From: Chryseobacterium indologenes
Lineage (GTDB): Bacteria; Bacteroidota; Bacteroidia; Flavobacteriales; Weeksellaceae
Length of the DNA stretch: 64,000 nt
Direction: 5' to 3'
NCBI RefSeq assembly: GCF_001295265.1
Contig: NZ_LJOD01000017.1
Location: 45,587-109,586, forward strand
The position numbers and the translations under genes are program-made. Positions 32,419 through 39,344 of this stretch are shown here, piece after piece. A model generated the notes under the pieces. It saw nothing but the letters and a program-made list of their open reading frames with translations, ran no database searches and was not told the origin of the DNA. The number at the start of each line of letters is the position of its first letter. Positions within the stretch are counted from its first letter, which is position 1.

Positions 32419-33705
32419 TTATTTAACTTGTCTGAAACTGCCCCCGGAAACTTTATCAACCTTGACATCCAGTTCAGGATTTCCTTTTAATCTTACTGCT
32501 GCACCGGAAGAAGCCCTTACCTTCAGCTTATCAGTAACAAACAGGGACAGGCTTGCTCCTGATGTGCTTTCTGCTGTAGCGGTACCGATTTTAAGATCAT
32601 CTGCTTTACAGGAAGCCCCACTGCTGATATCAATAGTAGCAGATTCTGCCTGACCGGATAAAACAGCACTTGCTCCACTTGAAGTATCCAGTGTTAATTT
32701 CGGAGTGTTAACATCCACACTAGCGCTGGCTCCTGAATTAAAATCTATATTTGCCGCTTCTCTGACATTAAATTTGCCTTTAATAACCCCACCCGATGAG
32801 CCATTAATCTTTAATGTGTTTTCTGTTACAAGATTAACTGCTGTAAAAATAGCTCCGGTAGAAGTGGTTATTTCATTAATATGAGGTGCTGATACATTGA
32901 CGTTCAGATTTTTAAACTTCAAATTCCTTACTCCTTTGTTATCTACATAGATTCTTAAAACTCCGTCTTCAACCTTGGTGACGATGTATTGGAGCTTATC
33001 TGCATCAGCAAGTACTTTTACACTCCTTACATTTTCCTGCTTATAAATTACGTTTACTCCAAGGCTGGCATCTATTTTAGAGAATTCTCCGACATTTCTG
33101 CTGTCACCATTCAGATAAGAAGATGCGTTGTCTGAAACAAAAGAGCTTTTTGTAGAAGACTGTGAAGAACTTATGGTTGTTTCACTGGAATTGATGATCT
33201 TGTTCACATCAGACAGCTTCATTTTACCATTGAGAATGAAAATAATATTTTCTTCTTTGGAATCTACATTGAAGACCAGATTTTCCAGGTAATTATCTTT
33301 TTCAGTTTCGGCCAGGAATTTCATAGAAACGCCATCGCTGTTCATGGACATCAGCTCATTGAATCTAAGGCTGTTTAATGCCCTGTTTACTTTATTGGTC
33401 TGCAGTTCGTTCAGCCTGATCTGTTCCAGATTTTCATTTTTCAGATGGTCAGGGAATGTAATTTTAGGAATAATCAGCAGCTTAAGACCGTCTACCTCAT
33501 TCAGAATGGGTTTGATTTTGCCTACATATTCGTCATTAATATCAAGAGTATTCAATAATTTGAACATGGGTTTCTTAATATTGATGGAGGTTACTCCCCC
33601 GCTTTTCTCAAAATTCTGGAAAAGCTGGTTGAGCTGCTCAGTCTGTGCAGGAAAGGTCACTAGACTGCTTAAAATAATGGTTAATATATATACTATCTTT
33701 TTCAT
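32419..33705 (-). CDS. DUF4252 plus head-GIN (DUF2807) secreted protein
   Basis: The 428-residue protein has a signal peptide (VYILTIILSSLVTFPAQ) and a DUF4252-like N-terminal half (INDEYVGKIKPILNEVDGLKLLIIPK, NIIFILNGKMKLSDVNKII). A serine-rich linker (TTISSSQSSTKSS, ~182-200) follows. The C-terminal half is a putative auto-transporter adhesin head-GIN domain (DUF2807): SKIDASLGVNVIYKQENVRSVKVLADADKLQYIVTKVEDGVLRIYVDN, then repeated SSGAS turns (TSSGASAVLSG, ISSGASCKAD, STSGASLSL, ASSGAAVRL). These form a right-handed beta-helix-like stack. Fusion of the two domains suggests they act together on the envelope surface. Function unknown. Confidence 0.85.
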   Translation of the reverse strand: MKKIVYILTIILSSLVTFPAQTEQLNQLFQNFEKSGGVTSINIKKPMFKLLNTLDINDEYVGKIKPILNEVDGLKLLIIPKITFPDHLKNENLEQIRLNELQTNKVNRALNSLRFNELMSMNSDGVSMKFLAETEKDNYLENLVFNVDSKEENIIFILNGKMKLSDVNKIINSSETTISSSQSSTKSSFVSDNASSYLNGDSRNVGEFSKIDASLGVNVIYKQENVRSVKVLADADKLQYIVTKVEDGVLRIYVDNKGVRNLKFKNLNVNVSAPHINEITTSTGAIFTAVNLVTENTLKINGSSGGVIKGKFNVREAANIDFNSGASASVDVNTPKLTLDTSSGASAVLSGQAESATIDISSGASCKADDLKIGTATAESTSGASLSLFVTDKLKVRASSGAAVRLKGNPELDVKVDKVSGGSFRQVK

Positions 33706-33721
33706 GGGATTGATTGTGGGT

Positions 33722-34393
33722 TTAATATTCATCGTCAAAGCTTTCATTTTTCTGGGAAGTAGCTACTGTTTTTTTGAACTCATTTCCCAGTTTCATAAAG
33801 GAATACTTAGCAACATCTATGGCTTCTTTTTCACTGGTGATTCTCTTGCCATTAACAATAACATAAGAATCGTCATATTGTGTAGAATCATTTACATCTT
33901 TACCATTTTGAAGAGAATTGCTTACATACCTTGGTTTTGATTCCTTTTTCAGGCGTCCTCTTTTCGGAAGGATCTCATCCATAACATCTTTCTCTGCCAC
34001 CGCATTATCCTGAAAGATAGAATCTTTTTTGGCTCCGGAAATAGAATCTGTGTGATTTACTGCTACCTGCTCCTGATGATCATTATTCTCTTCGATAAAT
34101 TCTGATTTCTGTTTAAGCACCTCATCTTTCACCAGCTTTTCTTTATCCTGAACAGTGGAATTCAAACTATTAAAGACAAAACCGATACTGAACAGGATGA
34201 GCAGTCCGGCAGCCAACCAGCCCCATTTCGGGAAAGAGGGCTTCTTCTTCAATGGAATGACCGGGGTGTCTTTTGCTTCTGTATTTTTTTCTTCTGTCTG
34301 CTGAAGGAAATCATCAAAGCTCCAGTTCATTTTCTCTTCCTTTATTTCCCGGAAGATTTCGTCATATTTATTTTGAAATTGATCTTTGCTCAT
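33722..34393 (-). CDS. Anti-sigma-factor-like single-pass membrane protein
   Basis: The 223-residue protein has a cytoplasmic N-terminal ~65 residues (KYDEIFREIKEEKMNWSFDDFLQQTEEKN), one membrane helix (WGWLAAGLLILFSIGFVF, ~58-75) and a charged extracytoplasmic part. It overlaps the end of the sigma gene by 26 bases, the usual arrangement for an ECF sigma and its membrane anti-sigma factor. The N-terminus lacks a clear zinc-binding anti-sigma motif, so the role is inferred from topology and position. Confidence 0.65.
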   Translation of the reverse strand: MSKDQFQNKYDEIFREIKEEKMNWSFDDFLQQTEEKNTEAKDTPVIPLKKKPSFPKWGWLAAGLLILFSIGFVFNSLNSTVQDKEKLVKDEVLKQKSEFIEENNDHQEQVAVNHTDSISGAKKDSIFQDNAVAEKDVMDEILPKRGRLKKESKPRYVSNSLQNGKDVNDSTQYDDSYVIVNGKRITSEKEAIDVAKYSFMKLGNEFKKTVATSQKNESFDDEY

Positions 34394-34877
34394 AGCTCAT
34401 CAGTTGTGAAATTTGTTCTTTTACTTTTTGTCTGGCACGCATAAGATTTACTCTTACCGCATTTTCTTCCATCTCCAGCATTTCGGAAATTTCAGATACC
34501 TCATATTCTTCTACGTCTTTCAGATGGATCACCATTTTCTGTTTTTCGGGGAGCTGATTGATAAAACTAACAATATACTCTTTCAGATTATTGACATCCA
34601 TGCTGTACAATTCTGATCTGTGAAGCTGCAAATCAGCAAATCCAAGCTTCACATCATGATGCTTCAGGCGGTTCAGGCACTCGTTCCGTACAGATTTCAA
34701 AGCATAGGAGCGGAAATTTCCAAACTGCTCCAGTTCATCTTTTTTCTGCCAGAACTTCATCATCAGGTCCTGCACGACGTCTTCTGCCTCATCACTGCTC
34801 ATCACGAATCTTTTCGCAAAACGATACATCTCGTCTTTGAGAATAAACACCGTATTCTTAAAAGTTTCTTGGGTCAT
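34368..34877 (-). CDS. ECF-type RNA polymerase sigma factor
   Basis: The 169-residue sigma factor has region 2 with DEMYRFAKRFVMSSDEAEDVVQDLMMKFWQKKDELEQFGNFRSYALKSVRNECLNRLK and region 4 with INQLPEKQKMVIHLKDVEEYEVSEISEMLEMEENAVRVNLMRARQKVKEQ. It is the first gene of a minus-strand operon: sigma, anti-sigma-like, DUF4252-GIN, DUF4252 lipoprotein, single-pass protein. The system is likely a cell-envelope stress or surface-response regulon; the signal is unknown. No TAnnTTTG box is seen immediately upstream, which would fit control by an alternative sigma factor, possibly itself. Confidence 0.93.
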   Translation of the reverse strand: MTQETFKNTVFILKDEMYRFAKRFVMSSDEAEDVVQDLMMKFWQKKDELEQFGNFRSYALKSVRNECLNRLKHHDVKLGFADLQLHRSELYSMDVNNLKEYIVSFINQLPEKQKMVIHLKDVEEYEVSEISEMLEMEENAVRVNLMRARQKVKEQISQLMSYEQRSISK

Positions 34878-34935
34878 GAGTTTTGTTTCTAGAGATAAGA
34901 CAACTGCCTTTTTATTTTTATTACATCATAAAATA

Positions 34936-34966
34936 AAAAAAACTTCATTTTTTTGAAGTTTTTATT
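34936..34966 (-). terminator. Terminator between the XRE and sigma genes
   Basis: The stem AAAAACTTCA/TGAAGTTTTT with a short T loop has poly-A on its left, a U-tract for the XRE gene. It overlaps the XRE stop and separates it from the sigma operon. Confidence 0.7.
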
Positions 34967-35312
34967 TTTTATCGAGAAGTTGCCGGAGATAAATGATCTC
35001 AGCATCTTTATCTTTAAGCCTTTGCTCATACTGTTCTATCAGTTTTTCAGAGACGTTCACTGCTGCATAATTCTGCGCTATTGCAGTTTCGTTATTATTC
35101 TGATTTACCGTTATGTTATCTCCACTCAGGAAATCCAGAACGCTTACTTCTAAAACTTTTGCAATATCCTCTACCTGAGAAAAAGCGGGCTTACTCTTAT
35201 CATTTTCAAAATTAGAATAAGTCTTCTGAGAAACATTCAGCACCTCTGCCAGATATCCCTGAGTTAAATTTTTGCTGATCCTTGCCTTTTTCAGTTTTTC
35301 TCCTAGAGTCAT
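34962..35312 (-). CDS. XRE-family helix-turn-helix regulator
   Basis: The 116-residue protein has an N-terminal HTH_3 domain (LGEKLKKARISKNLTQGYLAEVLNVSQKTYSNFENDKSKPAFSQVEDIAKVLEVSVLDFL). An Asn/Gln-rich spacer follows, then a short C-terminal coiled coil (SEKLIEQYEQRLKDKDAEIIYLRQLLDKK) probably for dimerisation. ATG 35312 is chosen because the HTH starts right after it. This form is common in Flavobacteriia; targets are unknown. It has its own -7 box at 35331-35338. Confidence 0.9.
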   Translation of the reverse strand: MTLGEKLKKARISKNLTQGYLAEVLNVSQKTYSNFENDKSKPAFSQVEDIAKVLEVSVLDFLSGDNITVNQNNNETAIAQNYAAVNVSEKLIEQYEQRLKDKDAEIIYLRQLLDKK

Positions 35313-35330
35313 AACACAATGTATTTTTAC

Positions 35331-35338
35331 CAAAATTA
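35331..35338 (-). promoter_or_regulatory. -7 element (TAATTTTG) for the XRE regulator
   Basis: This exact minus-strand TAnnTTTG match lies 19 bases before the start. Confidence 0.5.
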
Positions 35339-35461
35339 CATATTTTTTCCTTTAGAAAAATAATACGGAAATCAGTAATTTCTGACTATATTTCATTTAT
35401 GTTTATTTCATAAGTTTGTGAGGTAATAAAAAATAATTATATTTAGTTTACTAAAATTCAA

Positions 35462-36778
35462 ATGTGTATGAGAAAAAAATTAAACCTAAAAAGATTGCTC
35501 CTTGTTCTCTTGGCAGCATTCTTTATCTGTTCATGTTCCCGTGAAGATCTTCTTCAACAGGAGACCCCAAAAGAAACAACCTCTGTTTCTTCAGCCAAAT
35601 ATGCTTCCAGGAGTTTATGGAAAGAAGATGATGTATATATCGGAAAAGTACAGCAGGTGTTCCTGAAGTATGCCAATCTGGAACGCTTTAATACGGCATA
35701 TGGGGAACTGTACTGGAATTACGCGATGAGCTTTGGCCAGTTTGGTGAAAAATACCTGCTGGTTCCTATTGTAAAAAAAAATAAGGTTGTTCTTCTGATG
35801 GAAGCGGTAAGAAAAGGAGACAAAGTCTATTTTTATAAAAAGAACGATACAGACCTTTTAGCCTTCTTCCAGCATGTACTTTATTCTAATATCATCAGCC
35901 ACAGTGAAGTAATGGATGGTAACCAGGCTGCTGCTAAAGCAAAATATGTATGCTCTACAAGAACTATCGTGATAGGCTGTCTGAATGGACAAACAGACTG
36001 CGAACCGGTAAGCTATTCTCACATGGTGTGCGAATGGCAGGAAGACAGCGGCGGAGGTATTCCTCCTGCAAGCTTTCCTCCGCTGGGTGACCCGTTTGGA
36101 GGAGGTGGCGGAGGAGGTGGTAGTGATGGATATGAATATCCTGATCCACCTGATCAAGATCTTTGCGGTAAAGTAAAAGCTCAAAATACTGACTCTAACT
36201 TTAAAGCTAAAACAGAATATCTAAAATCAAAGACAAGTAATTCTTATGAAAGCGGCTTCAGAGTTGGAAATCCAGCACCCGGATCTGGGCAAACAGGGGT
36301 ACAATACCAAGAATTAAGTAATAAACCTGGAACCACAGATCTTGATTTCAAAATTTTCAATACTACTTATGGGGTCATGCATTCTCATTACGATGGTTTA
36401 ATACCAATATTTTCTCCTGGTGATATTAATTTATTTATACAATTGCTTAAGAACGCCAAAGCTAATAATATACCTTTAAGTGAAGTTTTTTTATCTGTAG
36501 TTACAAGCCAGGGAACATATCAATTGAGAGGAGATGATGTTAATGTTGATGGTTTAAGCTTGTATTCTTCTACTCAGATTGAAGCTTTAAATATAGAATA
36601 CTCAAAAATGATAGGAAATCCTAATATTTCGACAGAAGGTTTACAGAAAGGTTTTTTGGAGTTTATGGAAAAAAATATGAATATTGATGGAGCTAAACTT
36701 TATGAAACAAATAGTGATGGAAGCAGTAAACAATTGCAAATCACTGGTGGAAATTTCACAACATCTAATTGTCCATAA
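35462..36778 (+). CDS. Lipoprotein with glycine-rich linker and JAMM-like C-terminal motif
   Basis: The 438-residue lipoprotein has lipobox ICSC (Cys25) and an N-terminal domain of ~180 residues (YIGKVQQVFLKYANLERF, LYWNYAMSFGQFGEKYLLVPIVKKNKVV). A six-cysteine stretch (residues ~165-192) and a Pro/Gly linker with an unbroken run of glycines (~210-220) follow. The C-terminal domain starts near residue 238. Its core, MHSHYDGLIPIFSPGDINLF, reads as H-x-H-x8-S-x2-D. This is one residue longer than the H-x-H-x7-S-x2-D zinc motif of JAMM/RadC proteases, so a metallopeptidase or related fold is possible but unproven. GC content falls sharply where the C-terminal domain begins (my counts on 60-base lines: 55% at 36001, 25% at 36181). 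That suggests the C-terminal module was acquired separately. Confidence 0.7.
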   Translation: MCMRKKLNLKRLLLVLLAAFFICSCSREDLLQQETPKETTSVSSAKYASRSLWKEDDVYIGKVQQVFLKYANLERFNTAYGELYWNYAMSFGQFGEKYLLVPIVKKNKVVLLMEAVRKGDKVYFYKKNDTDLLAFFQHVLYSNIISHSEVMDGNQAAAKAKYVCSTRTIVIGCLNGQTDCEPVSYSHMVCEWQEDSGGGIPPASFPPLGDPFGGGGGGGGSDGYEYPDPPDQDLCGKVKAQNTDSNFKAKTEYLKSKTSNSYESGFRVGNPAPGSGQTGVQYQELSNKPGTTDLDFKIFNTTYGVMHSHYDGLIPIFSPGDINLFIQLLKNAKANNIPLSEVFLSVVTSQGTYQLRGDDVNVDGLSLYSSTQIEALNIEYSKMIGNPNISTEGLQKGFLEFMEKNMNIDGAKLYETNSDGSSKQLQITGGNFTTSNCP

Positions 36779-36793
36779 TTTAAAAATAAAAAA

Positions 36794-37378
36794 ATGAAAA
36801 AAATATTAGCCATTTTATTAATAACAAGTCTAAACTCTATTTCGGCACAACAAGTTTTTCCAATAAACACTCCAAAAATTAATATTCCTAATGGAGCCTA
36901 TTATAAAGATTTAGAAGGAGAACTTAATCCTTATATTGGAATCTGGAAAGGAACTTGGGAAGGAAAAACTTTATATCTACAGTTGAAGAAAATCAAAGAC
37001 AGATCTACAGCAAATGACGGAAGCTACTATGACTCTGATCAAATAGTAGGTGAACGTAAAATAATATCTTCAAATGGTGCTATAGAAGTTGACAGAATTA
37101 CTAATTTCGATCAGAGCGCACCTGAGTTTTATGGCATCTTTGGTCAATATAAAAATTTCGCGCAAAAGTACTTACTATTTCAACCTAAAGATATGTGTAA
37201 CAAAACAGCCAATGTAAATATTTCTTTTACAGATGCTCAAAAAACACAAATGAACTTGAGTTTCCAATACAACCCTCTTGGAATAAACGAATCCTGCCAG
37301 TATTACAATCAAATTATGATAGAAGGGAAAGATTGGCCTTTCAATTTTCCTAAAAATATCACTCTAACAAAACAATAA
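36794..37378 (+). CDS. Small secreted DUF6705-like protein
   Basis: The 194-residue protein has a signal peptide (ILAILLITSLNSISAQ). The motif INIPNGAYYKDLEGELNPYIGIWKGTWEGKTLYLQLKKIKDRS follows, then YDSDQIVGERKII and a beta-rich remainder. It matches a family of flavobacterial secreted or lipoproteins that I remember as DUF6705 (function unknown). It starts 15 bases after the lipoprotein and shares the AT-rich composition of that gene's C-terminal half (33% GC on two hand-counted lines). The two segments may have arrived together. It could be a partner or inhibitor of the upstream C-terminal domain, which is only a guess. Confidence 0.72.
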   Translation: MKKILAILLITSLNSISAQQVFPINTPKINIPNGAYYKDLEGELNPYIGIWKGTWEGKTLYLQLKKIKDRSTANDGSYYDSDQIVGERKIISSNGAIEVDRITNFDQSAPEFYGIFGQYKNFAQKYLLFQPKDMCNKTANVNISFTDAQKTQMNLSFQYNPLGINESCQYYNQIMIEGKDWPFNFPKNITLTKQ

Positions 37379-37434
37379 GTTAAATTCAAAATAATTTCAT
37401 CATAAACCTTGTTGTTAGCAAGCCTTATGTTTAA

Positions 37435-37468
37435 AAAACCTCCGGAAAATACCGGAGGTTCTTTTTTT
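37435..37468. terminator. Bidirectional terminator between the DUF6705-like and GlmU-like genes
   Basis: A perfect 9-bp stem (AACCTCCGG/CCGGAGGTT) with loop AAAATA has A6 on the left and T7 on the right. It serves two convergent genes. Confidence 0.88.
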
Positions 37469-38627
37469 AATAGGTATCAAAAATATGTTTTAAAATAGCT
37501 TTGTCATCATCAGTTAAAGCAACTTTTCGTCTGGCCATCGCTCTTTCTGCCACTTCGTAAACCTTGTCAAGTCTGAACCTTTCATCATCTTTCAATCCGC
37601 CCCATGAAAAGTTTTCTACAAGATTCGGCGGGAAGCCCGGTTTGAAAATATTGGAAGCTACCCCAATCACAGTACCGGTATTCAGCTGAGTGTTGATGGC
37701 GGTTTTAGAATGGTCTCCCACAATGAGCCCTGCAAACTGCAGCCCTGTATCTTCAAAAGCTTTCGTACGGTAGTTCCAGAGTTTTACCTGGCTGTAGTTA
37801 TTTTTAAGGTTGGAAGAATTGGTATCTGCACCAAAATTACACCACTCTCCGATTACCGAATTTCCGATAAATCCTTCATGCCCTTTGCTTGAATAGCCAA
37901 AGATAATAATGTTATTCACCTCACCGCCTACTTTACAATGGGGTCCTATAGTAGTAGCACCGTAAATTTTAGATCCCAGATTAAATTTAGAATCTTCTCC
38001 CAGGGCAATAGGACCGCGGAGATTACACCCTTCCATCACCTCAGCATTTTTCCCGATGTAGATTTTTCCTGTTCTGGTATTTAACGTTGAAAATTCTATC
38101 TGGGCTCCTTCTTCAATAAAAAGGTCTTTTTTATCCCCTAAAAAACCGTTGGTTGAGGAAAGTTCCTGGGAAACCCGTCCTTTAGTCAGTAAATCAAAAT
38201 CAAAATCAATCGCATGATGATTGTAGGTAAAAAGGTCGGCCGGTCTTTTGAAAAAAATCAGTTCTTCCTTAATATCAGTCATTTTTTCAATCTGGTTCAG
38301 GGAAAACCCTTTCATATTAATTCTGGCAGCAACCAACTCATCTTCGTACACCAATGCTTCCCCTTGTTTAAGGTCCCTGATCTGCTGAATCACAGTTTCT
38401 GTCGGCAGGAAGTTGGTCACTAAGAAAAGACTTTCCTTATCTTCCGGTTCTTTGAATTTATGCTGAAGATAAGTTTCTGTAAAGTAGGAAACTTCGGTAT
38501 TCTCAAGGATTCTCTGCCATCTTTCAGAAAAAGTAAGGATACCGCACCGCATGGCCGCAACAGGGCGGGTAAAAGTAAGCGGAAGAAAATCTTCCCAGTA
38601 TTGTGCGTCTGAAAATACTAATTGCAT
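37467..38627 (-). CDS. GlmU-like sugar nucleotidyltransferase (Bacteroidota type)
   Basis: The 386-residue protein belongs to the Bacteroidota GlmU-related family. It has an N-terminal nucleotidyltransferase-like half (LVFSDAQYWEDFLPLTFTRPVAAMRCGILTFSERW). The C-terminal left-handed beta helix has hexapeptide-type repeats (VMEGCNLRGPIALGEDSKFNLGSKIYGATTIGPHCKVGGEVNNIIIFGYSSKGHEGFIGNSVIGEWCNFGADTNSSNLKNNY). The family is thought to replace GlmU in UDP-GlcNAc or related sugar-nucleotide synthesis. The N-terminal LTFTRPVAxxRCG replaces the classical GxGTRM loop, so catalysis there is uncertain. The 282 bases upstream to 38909 contain a long inverted repeat. Confidence 0.88.
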   Translation of the reverse strand: MQLVFSDAQYWEDFLPLTFTRPVAAMRCGILTFSERWQRILENTEVSYFTETYLQHKFKEPEDKESLFLVTNFLPTETVIQQIRDLKQGEALVYEDELVAARINMKGFSLNQIEKMTDIKEELIFFKRPADLFTYNHHAIDFDFDLLTKGRVSQELSSTNGFLGDKKDLFIEEGAQIEFSTLNTRTGKIYIGKNAEVMEGCNLRGPIALGEDSKFNLGSKIYGATTIGPHCKVGGEVNNIIIFGYSSKGHEGFIGNSVIGEWCNFGADTNSSNLKNNYSQVKLWNYRTKAFEDTGLQFAGLIVGDHSKTAINTQLNTGTVIGVASNIFKPGFPPNLVENFSWGGLKDDERFRLDKVYEVAERAMARRKVALTDDDKAILKHIFDTY

Positions 38628-38728
38628 TGTCTGGATGTTAAAAGTTAGGGATTATAAACAGAAACTGAAAGATACCTGTGAAATTCTACATCCCGGAGCC
38701 TATATTCAGATTCTATTTATGTATAGAA

Positions 38729-38736
38729 CAAAAATA
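38729..38736 (-). promoter_or_regulatory. Possible -7 element (TATTTTTG) for the GlmU-like gene
   Basis: This minus-strand TAnnTTTG match lies ~100 bases upstream of the start, beside a 13-bp inverted repeat. It is weak. Confidence 0.25.
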
Positions 38737-38738
38737 CG

Positions 38739-38785
38739 AAAACCCTTCAAATAAATAAATTGAATATATAGGTTTGAAGGGTTTT
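38739..38785. repeat. 13-bp perfect inverted repeat, candidate palindromic repeat element
   Basis: AAAACCCTTCAAA and TTTGAAGGGTTTT flank a 21-base AT spacer, followed by a small GGCTAAAGCC palindrome (38786-38795). It lies far from any gene end, 112 bases before the GlmU-like start and 125 bases after the rpmE2 stop, so it is not an obvious terminator. It may be a REP/MITE-like intergenic repeat; copy number cannot be checked here. Confidence 0.55.
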
Positions 38786-38857
38786 GGCTAAAGCCTGCTC
38801 CAATTAAATATATTCAACCTGATTCAGCTTTATAAGGATAGGAGAATTGATATCCAA

Positions 38858-38889
38858 ACAAAAAAGTCTTCCAAAAGTGGAAGACTTCA
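38858..38889 (-). terminator. Terminator of rpmE2
   Basis: A perfect 9-bp stem (AAGTCTTCC/GGAAGACTT) with loop AAAAGT has an A-run on the left (U-tract on the minus strand). It lies 22 bases past the rpmE2 stop. Confidence 0.85.
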
Positions 38890-38909
38890 ATATTTTGATG
38901 TTCAAAAAA

Positions 38910-39161
38910 TTACTTAGCGAATTTTTTGTATTTGTTCATGAACTTATCAACTCTACCTGCAGTGTCAACTAACTTCACTTTACCAGTGTAGAAAGGGTGA
39001 GAAGTTGAAGAGATTTCCATCTTGATTAGAGGATACTCCTGTCCTTCGTACTCGATAGTGTCTTTTGTTTCTGCAGTAGACTTGCAAAGAAACATTTCGT
39101 CGTTACTCATATCTTTGAAAACAACAAGTCTATAATTTTCTGGGTGAATTCCGTTTTTCAT
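38910..39161 (-). CDS. rpmE2: 50S ribosomal protein L31 type B
   Basis: The 83-residue protein has MKNGIHPENYRLVVFKDMSNDEMFLCKSTAETKD and the late block MEISSTSHPFYTGKVKLVDTAGRVDKFMNKYKKF. It lacks the CxxC zinc pair of type A L31, so it is the zinc-independent B form, which is the usual sole form in Flavobacteriia. It is monocistronic, with a clear promoter upstream (both -33 and -7) and a terminator. Confidence 0.97.
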   Translation of the reverse strand: MKNGIHPENYRLVVFKDMSNDEMFLCKSTAETKDTIEYEGQEYPLIKMEISSTSHPFYTGKVKLVDTAGRVDKFMNKYKKFAK

Positions 39162-39232
39162 AATACAATTTTTAAAAAATTAAAGTTTGCTTTCGAAATA
39201 GTAATGGATATTTCTCTGCTAATTTTAGGTTG

Positions 39233-39263
39233 CAAAAGTACAACATTTTTTCTAATTTCCAAA
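39233..39263 (-). promoter_or_regulatory. Full Bacteroidota promoter for rpmE2 (TTTG, 19 bp, TACTTTTG)
   Basis: On the minus strand TTTG (39260-39263) and TACTTTTG (39233-39240) are separated by 19 bases, the classical Bacteroidota layout. It gives a ~65-nt leader before rpmE2. It is the best complete promoter in the window. Confidence 0.75.
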
Positions 39264-39312
39264 TACCGTATCCAATATTTTTTTGATGATAAGAAATTCA
39301 AAGTATTTTCGT

Positions 39313-39320
39313 TAAATTTG
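39313..39320 (+). promoter_or_regulatory. -7 element (TAAATTTG) for the beta-helix/MazG/WG/aroA operon
   Basis: This exact TAnnTTTG match lies 24 bases before ATG 39345. It is divergent from the rpmE2 promoter. Confidence 0.5.
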
Positions 39321-39344
39321 GAATCTATTTAAACTTTAATTTCG

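Noticed and set aside
36095..36125. GGA/GGT repeats in the lipoprotein gene as a possible phase-variable tract
   Set aside because: They are codon-mixed glycine codons in frame (length change would alter linker length in threes), not a homopolymer or simple repeat likely to slip out of frame.
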